Positions 33,707-41,925 of a stretch of DNA of 64,000 nucleotides are shown here, in pieces; the stretch's first letter is position 1; every line of letters begins with the position of its first letter. The DNA lies in contig NZ_WBIS01000002.1 in the NCBI RefSeq assembly GCF_009749465.1, forward strand, positions 682,001 through 746,000, in the 5' to 3' direction. Under the pieces are notes generated by a model. That model saw only the letters and a list, made by a program, of their open reading frames with translations. It was not told where the DNA came from and did no database searches. A program made the position numbers and the translations under genes. Origin of the DNA: Agromyces terreus. GTDB taxonomy: Bacteria > Actinomycetota > Actinomycetes > Actinomycetales > Microbacteriaceae.

Positions 33707-34222
33707 GTGACCGGGCGGATGCCGCAGGGCGGGCGGACTGCGCAGCGCCGGCGGTTCGGGGGCGCCGCGATGCACGTCGCGCTCGTCCTCGTGATCCTGG
33801 TCGTGCTCGCGATCGGGTTCTGGCCGTCGCGGGTCGATGCCGGAGCACATGACGAGCTCGAGGCGCTGTTCGCGTGGTTCGCGTCGATCGGCCTGCCCGG
33901 CATCGACTACCGGGTGCTCGAGTCCGCGGCGAACGTGGTGATGTTCGTGCCGATCGGGTTCCTCGTCGCGCTCGAACTCGGGCCCGCCCGGTGGCTGCCG
34001 TCCGTGCTCGTCGGCGCGGCGCTCTCGATCGTGATCGAGGCCGGACAGTGGTTGCTGCTGCCCGACCGCGTGCCGTCGGCGGGCGACGTGATCGCGAACA
34101 CCGCGGGCGCCGCACTCGGGGTCGGGCTGGGCGTGGTGATCGCGGGGGTGCGGCGCCGCCGATCCCGACGGAGGGCCGACGCGACGCAGGACCCGGACGC
34201 GGAGCCGATCCGCCCCGCCTGA
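33707..34222 (+). CDS. VanZ-like family membrane protein
   Basis: 171 residues with about four hydrophobic segments. The VanZ pattern is clear: NVVMFVPIGFLVALEL, then EAGQWLLLPDRVPSAGDVIANTAGAALGVGLG. VanZ proteins are linked to low-level teicoplanin resistance in enterococci, but most family members have no known function. GTG 33707 is a compromise start; ATG 33770 (MHVALVL) begins right at the first helix and is also plausible. It is followed by a strong terminator. Confidence 0.8.
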   Translation: MTGRMPQGGRTAQRRRFGGAAMHVALVLVILVVLAIGFWPSRVDAGAHDELEALFAWFASIGLPGIDYRVLESAANVVMFVPIGFLVALELGPARWLPSVLVGAALSIVIEAGQWLLLPDRVPSAGDVIANTAGAALGVGLGVVIAGVRRRRSRRRADATQDPDAEPIRPA

Positions 34223-34231
34223 CGACACGGC

Positions 34232-34263
34232 GACGCCCCCGGCTCCGAGGAACCGGGGGCGTC
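34232..34263. terminator. Bidirectional hairpin terminator
   Basis: GACGCCCCCGG and CCGGGGGCGTC form a perfect 11-bp stem with a 10-nt loop, between the VanZ-like gene and the convergent TauE gene. Confidence 0.8.
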
Positions 34264-34335
34264 AGCGTGCGAGCGAGCGGATGCCGCGGGGTAGAGAATG
34301 CCGCGGAGCGAGCGGATGCCCGTGAGGGCTCGGAC

Positions 34336-35271
34336 TCAGCGCTCGTCGACGGCGGCCGCGGCGACCGGTGCGCTCGAGGCATCCGGTGCGCCCGCGCCAT
34401 CGGCGTCACGGCGTCGTTCGGCGCGCAGGGTGCGCACCGCGAAGGCGACCGCCGCCGCCCAGATCACGACGATGCCGAGCAGCACCGCGCCGGTGATCAG
34501 CCCCGAGGCCTCCGCGGTGATGAGGATCGTGCGGGCGTTCGTGAAGACGATGATGCCGCCGACGAGCGAGCCGAGCAGGCGCGGGGGCAGCTTGCGCACG
34601 AGCCAGGCCGCGAGCGGGGCGGCGAGCACGCCGCCGATGAGGAGCGCGAGCACCCACCCGAGGTCGAAGCCGCCGGTGCCGAGCCCGATGAGGAATCCGA
34701 TGCTCGCCGCGACGGACACGAGGAACTCGCTCGTGTCGATCGAGCCGATGACCTTGCGGGGTTCGATGCGGCCGCTCGCGAGCAGCGCGGGGGTGCCGAC
34801 GGGCCCCCAGCCGCCGCCGCCGGTGGCGTCGAGGAATCCGCCGACGAGGCCGACGGGGGCGAGGAACCGCAGTCGAAGCGGCTTCGCGGTGTTCACCTTG
34901 GGCAGCGCGCGGAAGGTGAAGCGCACGAGCAGGTAGACGCCGAGGGCGAGGAGGATGCCGGCCATGATCGGCTTCGCGGCATCCGTCGACAGCGACGACA
35001 GCACGGTCGCGCCGAGGAACGCGCCGATCGCGCCCGGGACGCCGATGCGCAGCACGACCTTCCAGTCGACGTTGCCGAAGCGCCAGTGCGAGACGCCCGA
35101 CGCGAGGGTCGTGCCGATCTCGGCGAGGTGCACCGACGCGCTCGCCGAGGCGGGGTTCGCGCCGATCGCGAGCAGCAGGGTGGTCGACGTGACGCCGTAG
35201 GCCATGCCGAGGGCGCCGTCGACGAGCTGGGCGGCGAACCCGACGAGCGCCAGGAGTACGAGTGTCTGCAT
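34336..35271 (-). CDS. TauE/SafE family sulfite/anion exporter
   Basis: 311 residues with eight hydrophobic segments. TauE/SafE proteins export sulfite, sulfoacetate or other organic anions, or move sulfur compounds. The N-terminal LVDGALGMAYGVTSTTLLLAIG and the internal FLDATGGGGWGPVGTPALL are the two repeat signatures. ATG 35271 has GCAGG 4 nt upstream; GTG 35274 is the alternative. The Rrf2 regulator encoded 157 bp upstream on the same strand is its probable controller, so a sulfur-related role is inferred. Confidence 0.85.
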   Translation of the reverse strand: MQTLVLLALVGFAAQLVDGALGMAYGVTSTTLLLAIGANPASASASVHLAEIGTTLASGVSHWRFGNVDWKVVLRIGVPGAIGAFLGATVLSSLSTDAAKPIMAGILLALGVYLLVRFTFRALPKVNTAKPLRLRFLAPVGLVGGFLDATGGGGWGPVGTPALLASGRIEPRKVIGSIDTSEFLVSVAASIGFLIGLGTGGFDLGWVLALLIGGVLAAPLAAWLVRKLPPRLLGSLVGGIIVFTNARTILITAEASGLITGAVLLGIVVIWAAAVAFAVRTLRAERRRDADGAGAPDASSAPVAAAAVDER

Positions 35272-35280
35272 CACGCCTGC

Positions 35281-35321
35281 TTTCCGAGAATTCCAACTGG
35301 AGTACTCGGGAATCTATTGGC
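35281..35321. promoter_or_regulatory. Candidate operator of the TauE gene
   Basis: Directly upstream of the exporter start lie the palindrome GAGTACTC and an ATTCC-N14-GGAAT dyad. AT content is above the surroundings. The Rrf2 protein is the obvious candidate binder. Confidence 0.4.
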
Positions 35322-35427
35322 GCCGGGTCGGACTCGACAAGCGACATGTCGAAGGATGTCGTCGCGTGACGTCATCCGGCGGTCGCGGTCGCGGTCGCGG
35401 CGGCCGAGCGGATGCCGCGAGCCGGCG

Positions 35428-35898
35428 TCAGCCGCGCGGCTCGGGGCTCTGCCAGGCCGACGGGTCGTCGGCGAGTTCGCGCACGTGCGGCGGCAGGCCG
35501 CCCGAGACGACGGAGGCGAGCGTCGTCTCCTCGAGCACCGACCGGACGCTCGCGCGAAGCGCCACCCAGACGTCGAGCAGCCCGGTGCTCGCGCCCGTGT
35601 ACCGCAGGTCGGAGGGGCGCGAGTCGCGCACGAACACGAGCGGTCCGTCGACGGCGCGCACGACGTCGGCGACGGAGACGGCGTCCGCGCTGCGGGCGAG
35701 CCGGAAGCCGCCGTTCGCTCCGCGACGGCTCTCGGCGATGCCCGCCCGCCGGAGGCTCGTGAGGATGCCCTCGAGGAAGCTCGCGGGGATCTCCTCCGCC
35801 GTCGCGATCGATTCCGATGACACGAGCTCGCCCTGCGGGGCGGCGGCGAGCATGAGCGCTGCGCGCACCGCGTAGTCGGCGCGCGCCGAGATGCGCAT
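35428..35898 (-). CDS. Rrf2 family transcriptional regulator without cluster cysteines
   Basis: 156 residues. Winged-helix start MRISARADYAVRAALMLA, then ATAEEIPASFLEGILTSLRRAGI and SRRGANGGFRLARSADAVSVADVVRAVDG, all typical of Rrf2. There is no Cys in the whole protein, so it cannot bind an Fe-S cluster as IscR, NsrR or RsrR do. It is closer in type to CymR, the cysteine-metabolism repressor. The adjacent TauE exporter fits sulfur-related control. ATG 35898 starts the conserved helix; the frame is open further upstream but without family similarity. Confidence 0.85.
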   Translation of the reverse strand: MRISARADYAVRAALMLAAAPQGELVSSESIATAEEIPASFLEGILTSLRRAGIAESRRGANGGFRLARSADAVSVADVVRAVDGPLVFVRDSRPSDLRYTGASTGLLDVWVALRASVRSVLEETTLASVVSGGLPPHVRELADDPSAWQSPEPRG

Positions 35899-35983
35899 CA
35901 GCGCACGCCGCGGATCGGGAGCGGGGTCGACGGCATGTGGGACATTCAAGCAGATCCGCACTGGGGTGGCGGCGCACGGGAGG

Positions 35984-36007
35984 AATCACCCCCGTTCAGG
36001 GGTGATT
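35984..36007. promoter_or_regulatory. Perfect 24-bp dyad upstream of the Rrf2 gene
   Basis: AATCACCCC, six bases, GGGGTGATT. It lies 86 bp upstream of the Rrf2 start and 133 bp before the divergent DUF998 gene, in a 241-bp gap. It is probably an autoregulatory or shared operator. Confidence 0.5.
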
Positions 36008-36139
36008 TCCCTTTGCTTTGCTGTGGATCTGCTGAACAACGGGTTTCGTTGCACAATCCGGCGTTGGCCCGCCCGAACGGGCCCGGTTACGCTCGGAACC
36101 TACTGACCGTGAGGGAACCGGACCAAGAGGGCTCGGCGT

Positions 36140-37579
36140 ATGGATGCACGGGTCTTCGGGGGCCTCCGGGCGGTGCCGGTTGGGGCGACCGCCGCTTCCG
36201 TCGTGCGCTCGTCGCGGGCGTTCGACGCGTCGCTCCGGCAGCGCGCCGCGCGTCGGCGCGAAGCGGGCAGGCGGCTCGCCTCGATCCGAGACGGGGTCGC
36301 GGCATCCGTCATGCGTCGGGTGCTCGTCACCCTCATCTCGCTGCTGCTCGGCGTGGCCGTGTTCCAGGTCTTCGCGCCGCGATTCGGTTCCCCGATCGAC
36401 GCGGCCTGGCAGGACCGTCAGGCCGGGGCGATCCTGCTCGGCGCGACGGCGGGCGTCCTGGTGTTCGTCGCCCTCGGCATCGCCTCCGCATCGGGCCGGG
36501 GCATCGCGCTCCTGCACGCCATCGGCGTGCGATCGACGCCGGCCAACCGTGCCGCGCTCGCCGCGGGGTCATGGTTCGCGGTCGCGGCGCTCGGGGTGCA
36601 CTTCTCGGCCGCGGCCTTCCTGGCCGTGCCCGGGCAGCAGTGGGGCGTCGCCGCGGTGCTCGGAGGGGGGCTCGCCGTCGCGGTGTTCTGCCTGCACCGG
36701 GTCGCCGTGCACGACCACGTCTACCGCACCTTCAACCTCGCCGCGCTGCTGCTCGCGAGCGCGGCCATCGCGAGCATGGGCACGACGGCGACCGGCTCGT
36801 GGTGGGATCTCAACTTCAGCACGCTCGGCACGACCGACGACGTCGCGGCGTTCTACTTCAACGCGGGCGCGGTGCTCTCGGGGCTCTCGATGGCGCTCCT
36901 CGCGCGCACGCTGACCGCCGGGCTCGCGGCGCCGCGCTTCGGTGCCGGACCCGTGCGCATGCGGGTGCTGCGCGGGTGCATCATGGCGATCGGGGCCTGC
37001 CTCATGGGCGTCGGCCTCGTGCCCATCGACACCGCGACCTCCCTGCACAACGCCTTCGCCCTGGGTGCCGCCGTGAGCTTCGCCGTGCCCGCGCTCGGGT
37101 TGCGGCTGCTCGTGCCCGGCGCGCCGAAGCGGTTCGTGCAGCTGTCGTTCGCGCTCGTCGTGGTCGAGGTCGCGGCGATGGGGCTCTACGACGGCGTGCG
37201 GCTCGTGAGCCTCACGGTCTTCGAGATCGTGGCGTTCGCGCTCATCTTCGTGTGGCTGATGTCGCTCACGATGACGCCGCGTGAGCCCGGCGCGCTGCGC
37301 GCCGGCGCCGCGGATGTCGCGGGCCTCTCGCTCGAGGCCGTGCACGTGGCGAAGCGGCCGGTGTCGGGGGCCGAGGGTCGTCGCGGCCCGGGGTCGGGGC
37401 ATCCGCCGGCTGCATGGATTGACCCTCATTCGGGGCGCTGTGCAAGTCGCCCCGCACGGATACGATTCGAGCAACCCGGAGACGGCCCGAGCCCGTCCGA
37501 ATCGTCCTGCGAATCGGGAACTGATCGAGATCACTTCCTCTGGAACGCCTCACCGAGCTCAGTTCGGGTCGCTCGGTAG
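36140..37579 (+). CDS. DUF998-type integral membrane protein with long hydrophilic tail
   Basis: 479 residues. After a basic leader (1-55) come about nine hydrophobic segments to residue 380. The DUF998 signature is visible in the middle: NFSTLGTTDDVAAFYFNAGAVLSGL, followed by VGLVPIDTATSLHNAFA. DUF998 proteins are predicted transporters or lipid-associated proteins of unknown function. The last 100 residues are polar, Ser/Arg/Pro-rich and probably cytoplasmic; they could be a read-through addition. AGAGGG lies 8 nt before the ATG. Confidence 0.75.
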   Translation: MDARVFGGLRAVPVGATAASVVRSSRAFDASLRQRAARRREAGRRLASIRDGVAASVMRRVLVTLISLLLGVAVFQVFAPRFGSPIDAAWQDRQAGAILLGATAGVLVFVALGIASASGRGIALLHAIGVRSTPANRAALAAGSWFAVAALGVHFSAAAFLAVPGQQWGVAAVLGGGLAVAVFCLHRVAVHDHVYRTFNLAALLLASAAIASMGTTATGSWWDLNFSTLGTTDDVAAFYFNAGAVLSGLSMALLARTLTAGLAAPRFGAGPVRMRVLRGCIMAIGACLMGVGLVPIDTATSLHNAFALGAAVSFAVPALGLRLLVPGAPKRFVQLSFALVVVEVAAMGLYDGVRLVSLTVFEIVAFALIFVWLMSLTMTPREPGALRAGAADVAGLSLEAVHVAKRPVSGAEGRRGPGSGHPPAAWIDPHSGRCASRPARIRFEQPGDGPSPSESSCESGTDRDHFLWNASPSSVRVAR

Positions 37580-37678
37580 GGGGAGGCCTCCACGAGGCCG
37601 CAGTGGGGCGGGAGGTAGGGTTCCCGCTCCACTGTCCCGCGCCTGCGACAGCGCGACGGAGGCGCCTCGCCGGCGGGG

Positions 37679-38149
37679 CTATGCGCCCGCGGGGTCTTCG
37701 CCGACGAGCGGTTCGGCGATGGCCAGCCGCAGCCGCCGGCACAGGTCGGTCAGCGCGACGAGCTCGTCGTCGTCGAGCCCGGCGCCGACGTTGCGCTCGA
37801 TGGCCTCGATGTGGAGGTACGCGACCCGGCGGTACAGCGCGAACCCGTCGGCGGTCATCGACACGATGGTGCCGCGCCCGTCGTCGGGGTCTGGCGCCTT
37901 GGCGACGAGTCCGCGAGCCGAGAGGCGGTCGAGCATGCGGCTCACGCTCGGCTGGCTGATCAGCACCGAACGGTTGAGGTCCTTCAGTCGCAGCCGTCGC
38001 TCGGGCGTTCGGGCGATGTTGAAGAGCACGTCGTACTCGTTGAGCGAGACGAGGTCGCTCGGGAACCCCTCGGCGAGGCGGCGCATGACGGTGACCTGGG
38101 CGCGGAACACCGACTCCCACGCGGCGACGGCGATCACTCGGTCGGTCAC
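37679..38149 (-). CDS. MarR family transcriptional regulator
   Basis: 156-residue winged-helix repressor. The DNA-binding region reads LVSLNEYDVLFNIAR, LRLKDLNRSVLISQPSVSRMLDRLSARGLV and PDDGRGTIVSMTADG (wing). The GTG at 38149 is chosen because GAAGGGAG lies 5 nt upstream; the frame is open further but that part lacks family similarity. It is divergent from a RibD/DHFR-like reductase across a 364-bp gap with a large dyad, and probably controls that gene and itself. Ligand unknown; MarR proteins often sense phenolics or oxidants. Confidence 0.88.
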   Translation of the reverse strand: MTDRVIAVAAWESVFRAQVTVMRRLAEGFPSDLVSLNEYDVLFNIARTPERRLRLKDLNRSVLISQPSVSRMLDRLSARGLVAKAPDPDDGRGTIVSMTADGFALYRRVAYLHIEAIERNVGAGLDDDELVALTDLCRRLRLAIAEPLVGEDPAGA

Positions 38150-38240
38150 TCGGCTCCCTTCGGCGAGGCGGTCGCCATCGACATCCGAGACGATGCGATC
38201 GACGACCTCATCCAAGGATAGGGAAACCGGCGCCGGAAAT

Positions 38241-38282
38241 GGGTGAGGGCCGGTCGTAGAGGCTGACGACCGACCCTCACCC
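38241..38282. other. Strong hairpin in the MarR-reductase intergenic region
   Basis: GGGTGAGGGCCGGTCGT and ACGACCGACCCTCACCC pair at 16 of 17 positions with an 8-nt loop, followed on the plus strand by TTGC. It could be a terminator or attenuator in either leader, but neither gene ends here. Confidence 0.5.
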
Positions 38283-38355
38283 TTGCACCAAGAGTGTCCT
38301 GCAATCACATTCCGCACCGACCGCCACAGCAAACAGTCGGTGCACAACCGAATAT

Positions 38356-38395
38356 ATAACGGATCGGTAACGGGCGCCAGTTATCGTTCCGTTAT
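38356..38395. promoter_or_regulatory. 40-bp dyad, candidate MarR operator
   Basis: Arms ATAACGGATCGGTAAC and GTTATCGTTCCGTTAT match at 14 of 16 positions as inverted copies across an 8-nt GC-rich centre. Each arm itself holds two GTTA-type blocks. The flanks are AT-rich for this genome (TATATAAC, TTATTTTTC), as expected of a promoter. Confidence 0.5.
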
Positions 38396-38513
38396 TTTTC
38401 GAGATCGTCTCCGGAGCGGCATCCGGGGGCGCAATACCGCGGATGTCGCGGGCCTGCCCGCCTCCATTGTGTGCGAGCTTCGAGTGCGGGAGGATCGCCC
38501 GCAGGGGGTGGTT

Positions 38514-39086
38514 ATGGGCAGGCTCATCTACACGGCGATCTCGTCGCTCGACGGATACGTCGCCGACGCCGAGGGGCGTTTCGACTGGTCGATGCCGAGT
38601 GAAGACGTGCACGCCGCGGTCAACCGGCAGCAGCGCGGCATCGGCACGATGCTGCTCGGCCGCCGCATGTACGAGGTCCTCGTCGCGTGGGAGCACATGG
38701 ACGTCGAGGGCGCCCCCGAGGTGTACCGCGAGTACGCCGAGCTGTGGCGCTCGACCGACAAGGTCGTCTACTCCGCGACCCTCGACCTCGTCGGCAGTTC
38801 GCGCACCCGCATCGAGCGGGCCTTCGACCCCGACGAGGTCCGGGACTTCGTCGCGGCATCCGATCACGACGTGTCGATCTCGGGGCCGACGCTCGCGGCG
38901 CACGCGCTGCGGGCGGGCATCGTCGACGAGGTCGGGCAGTACCTCGGCCCGGTCGTCGTCGGCGGGGGAGTGCCCGTCTTCGCGCCCGGACTGCGCCTCG
39001 ATCTCGAACTCGTCGAGGAGCAGCGGTTCCCCGACGGGGTCGTCTACCTCGGATACCGGCCGGCAGCCGCGGACGCGGCTCAGTAG
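38514..39086 (+). CDS. Dihydrofolate reductase family protein (RibD C-terminal-like)
   Basis: 190 residues of the RibD C-terminal/DHFR-like reductase family; an NADPH-dependent reductase of unknown substrate. Typical parts are MGRLIYTAISSLDGYVADAEGRFDW, GTMLLGRRMYEVL and ISGPTLAAHALRAGIVDEV. ATG 38514 has AGGGGG 6 nt upstream; longer forms would run through the operator. Its stop overlaps the convergent M15 gene by 7 bp. Probably regulated by the divergent MarR protein. Confidence 0.88.
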   Translation: MGRLIYTAISSLDGYVADAEGRFDWSMPSEDVHAAVNRQQRGIGTMLLGRRMYEVLVAWEHMDVEGAPEVYREYAELWRSTDKVVYSATLDLVGSSRTRIERAFDPDEVRDFVAASDHDVSISGPTLAAHALRAGIVDEVGQYLGPVVVGGGVPVFAPGLRLDLELVEEQRFPDGVVYLGYRPAAADAAQ

Positions 39087-40645
39087 CCCGGCGCGGCCGG
39101 AACGCCGAAGTAGTCCTCGAGGGAGTGGAATCCGCCCTCGTGGTAGTCGCGGGCGAGCACGGTGCCGACGTAGCGGTAGTGCCACGGCTCGGGGCTGTAC
39201 CCGGTCTTGCCGGTCTGCCCGCTCTCGTAACGGAGGATGAAGCCGTAGCGCCAGGCGTTCGCGACGAGCCAGCGCCCCTGCGGAGTGCCGCCGATGCACT
39301 CCATGCATCCGTTGGCCGAGATGTCGGCGGCGAAGCCGGTCTGATGCTCGCTGTAACCCGGGCGGGCGGTGAGGCGCTCGGCGGCCGCACGCCCGTTCTG
39401 CTCGACGTCGCGCGAGAAGATCGAGGCCTGCGTGGCGTACGAGCGGTAGCCGCTCTGCAGGGACATCGAGCCGACGCCGGCTGCGCTCGCCGCCGCGAAC
39501 ATGGTCCGCAGGGCGTAGGCGGCGTCCTTCTGCATCGGATCGCCCCAAGCCGACGGCACCCGGGGGTCGGCGAGCGTCGGCGTGAAGGTCGACGGCCGCA
39601 GCGGCGTGCGCTTGTTCACGAGCACCCATCCGCTCGCCGGGTTCGTGATCGACAGGCACCCCACGAGCTTGCCCACGAGCCCTCGGACCGCGCCGACGCC
39701 GCCCACGAGGCGCACCCGCGAGACGGTGGCGCCGGTGAGCTGGGTGCGCAGGGGGGCGGGGACGCAGTACGGCACGCTCAGGTAGAGCGGTCGGGCCCGC
39801 ATGCCCGCCAGCACGCCCACCGCGAGCGCGTCGGGATAGTTGTAGCCGGTCGCGACGTAGGCGTCGCCCCGCGGAGCCGCGCCGAAGGCGGCCGCGTTGA
39901 TCGCGATCGAGGTGCCGACGCGGTCGGATCCCGAGAGCCGCTTCGTCGAACCGGCGCCGAGCAGCGCGGCGATGCCCTTCTCGATGCCGCTCGAGACCAC
40001 GCCCGTGCCGCCTACGATGACGGCGTTCGCCGTGCCGAGATCGCGCAGCAGCGTCTGGGTGGCCGCGTCGAGCTTCGACGACCTGCCGGGCACGAGCAGC
40101 AGGGGTGCCCGCTTCGCGCCGGCGGCCGGCACGGCGGCCAGCGCGTCGGGGTAGTCGGCGCCCGTGGCGATGTAGACGGTGGGCGCCGTGGTGAACGCCG
40201 CGCGCACGACCGCCCGCCCGGTCTCGTATCGGTCGACGCCGCTCTGGCGCACCACGGTGGGCGCGTACGACCTGGCCGCCTTGGCGACGGCGTCGGAGAC
40301 GGCCCCCGTGCCGCCGACGATGACGATGCGATCGGGGGCGAGCCGCTTGAGCTCGGCCGCGACGACGGCCGGGATCGCCTTCGGCGTCGTCAGGAGCATC
40401 GAACCGCCCGCGGCGACCGCGGCCGGCCCGGCGCTCAGCGCGTCGGCGAAGTTCACGCCCGAGGCGAGGTAGACGGTCGCCGCGCGTTTCGGGAAGGCGA
40501 GCTTCGAGACGGCGACGGAGGTCGCGTATCGATCAGCGCCGCTGATGCGGTCGTAGGCGACGGCGGCCTGAGCGGGCTGCGGGCTCGCCCACAGTGAGGA
40601 CAGGAGGAGGGCCGCCACGATCAGTGCGGAGATGCCCCGGTACAT
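39080..40645 (-). CDS. Secreted cell-wall-binding repeat protein with C-terminal M15 D-Ala-D-Ala carboxypeptidase domain
   Basis: 521 residues. The signal peptide ends near QPAQA. Three cell-wall-binding repeats of the CWB2 type follow (about 30-310), each opening with the same pattern: RISGADRYATSVAVS, RQSGVDRYETGRAVV, RLSGSDRVGTSIAIN. The C-terminal 200 residues are an M15 peptidase with SGYRSYATQ, SEHQTGFAADIS and PEPWHYRY. It should anchor to the wall and trim stem peptides. ATG 40645 has GAGGA 7 nt upstream; the GTG at 40651 has no room for one. Confidence 0.9.
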   Translation of the reverse strand: MYRGISALIVAALLLSSLWASPQPAQAAVAYDRISGADRYATSVAVSKLAFPKRAATVYLASGVNFADALSAGPAAVAAGGSMLLTTPKAIPAVVAAELKRLAPDRIVIVGGTGAVSDAVAKAARSYAPTVVRQSGVDRYETGRAVVRAAFTTAPTVYIATGADYPDALAAVPAAGAKRAPLLLVPGRSSKLDAATQTLLRDLGTANAVIVGGTGVVSSGIEKGIAALLGAGSTKRLSGSDRVGTSIAINAAAFGAAPRGDAYVATGYNYPDALAVGVLAGMRARPLYLSVPYCVPAPLRTQLTGATVSRVRLVGGVGAVRGLVGKLVGCLSITNPASGWVLVNKRTPLRPSTFTPTLADPRVPSAWGDPMQKDAAYALRTMFAAASAAGVGSMSLQSGYRSYATQASIFSRDVEQNGRAAAERLTARPGYSEHQTGFAADISANGCMECIGGTPQGRWLVANAWRYGFILRYESGQTGKTGYSPEPWHYRYVGTVLARDYHEGGFHSLEDYFGVPAAPGY

Positions 40646-40675
40646 GGGCACATCCTCGCACGGACGGCAGCGCGC

Positions 40676-41434
40676 TCAGTAGAGGTCGGGCGACGGGGTC
40701 GAAGCCTGGCGGATCGAGACGTCGGCGTGACGGTCGAACCGGTAGCCGATGCCGCGGACCGTGCGCACGATGTCTTGGTAGTGGGCGAGCTTCGAGCGCA
40801 GGCGGCGGACGTGCACGTCGATGGTGCGCTCGCTCGGCACCTCGTCTTCGGCCGACCACAGGTTCTCGATGAGCTCGTGGCGGTCGATGGTGCGGCCCTC
40901 GCGCAGCACGAGGAACTGGAGCAGCTCGAACTCCTTGTAGGTGAGGCCGGCGGGCTCGCCGTCGAGGAGCACGCGCTTGCGCGAGATGTCGATGATCACG
41001 CCGTTGGGGTGACGGTCGGCGTCGTTGCGGGTCTCGCCCGCGTCGCGCTGCTTGGCGAGGGCGGCCGGGTCCTGGAGGGCGAGGCGCACGACGTCGACGT
41101 CGCGACCGCCGGCGCCGGCCGGGGCGAGGGCGACGGCCGCGTACGTCTCGGCCGAGGGGGCGATCTCGCCGGTCAGCGCGCGGAGCGCCTCGACGATGCG
41201 GTGCAGGGTCGTGCCGTCGGCGTCGGCCTTCGACTCGTCGATGCCGACGTAGAGGACGAAGCCGCGGGCCTCGGTGCCCTCGGGAACGGCGCGCACACGG
41301 GGTGCGGCGACCGGCGCCTCGGGGGACGGGCCGACGGGTGCGGTGCCGGCCGGTGCCGGAGCGCTGCGGAGCGGGGTGCGCGTCGTGTCGATGCGAGCGG
41401 CGGCGGTGCGGGCGGGAGCGATGGCGAGAGACAT
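40676..41434 (-). CDS. Winged-helix (OmpR/PhoB-type) transcriptional regulator lacking a receiver domain
   Basis: 252 residues. The C-terminal 100 residues are an OmpR-type DNA-binding domain (KEFELLQFLVLREGRTIDRHELIENLW and SERTIDVHVRRLRSKL, then VRTVRGIGYRFD). In place of a CheY-like receiver there is an Ala/Pro-rich leader (1-55) and a short domain (about 57-125, FVLYVGIDESKADADGTTLHRIVEAL) with no phospho-acceptor pattern. The architecture is conserved in Microbacteriaceae as far as I recall, without known function. AAGGAA lies 6 nt before the ATG. No sensor kinase is encoded nearby. Confidence 0.85.
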   Translation of the reverse strand: MSLAIAPARTAAARIDTTRTPLRSAPAPAGTAPVGPSPEAPVAAPRVRAVPEGTEARGFVLYVGIDESKADADGTTLHRIVEALRALTGEIAPSAETYAAVALAPAGAGGRDVDVVRLALQDPAALAKQRDAGETRNDADRHPNGVIIDISRKRVLLDGEPAGLTYKEFELLQFLVLREGRTIDRHELIENLWSAEDEVPSERTIDVHVRRLRSKLAHYQDIVRTVRGIGYRFDRHADVSIRQASTPSPDLY

Positions 41435-41925
41435 GATGGATTCCTTGCGATGAAGAGGGTGCGGCGATCACCCCTCGGCGGGGTGGCGATGGCCCGTGGG
41501 CCGAGATGCGAACCTGCTGGAGGTTCGGGGAGTCGCTGCCGGACGAGATGGTCGGGCTACGGCGACTCGGCGGGGAGGTCGCGGGTCAGCGGCACATTCG
41601 ACAACACATGGATGCACGCGCCGGCATCATGATGCCGGTCGTCCTGAGGGCCTCGGGGGCGATCAGGGAGCGTGCGGTGTCAGTCATGAGCGATAGTCAA
41701 TCCGACGGCCCGGCATGTGTCAATCCGTGACGCCGGCATGACGCGGTGTGACGCCGCAGACGGTGCGCGTGCGACGACGGCATCCGGCAGGATCGGGGAA
41801 CGGCGGCCCCGCCCGAAAAGGATCCGCGAAAAGCGTGCTCCGAAAAAAATCTTCTGCAGGTGACCCCGCAGAAACCCGCGGCCGAGCCGAAGATCCTTCG
41901 GCAGGCGGGCTGCGGGCGGTGGAGT
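41435..41925. other. 491-bp intergenic region upstream of the winged-helix gene
   Basis: No convincing gene. On the minus strand a perfect TTGACA (41723-41718) is followed after 20 nt by ACTATC (GACTAT at 41697-41692), a candidate promoter that would give the winged-helix gene a leader of about 250 nt. An AT-rich patch (GAAAAAAATCTTCTGCAGG) lies at about 41843-41861, near the 3' side of upp. Confidence 0.4.

Noticed and set aside
40676-41434. Two-component response regulator
   Set aside because: No receiver domain or phospho-acceptor Asp and no kinase nearby.
41435-41925. Protein gene in the 491-bp gap
   Set aside because: Open frames there are short, have Arg/Gly-rich composition and lack start signals.
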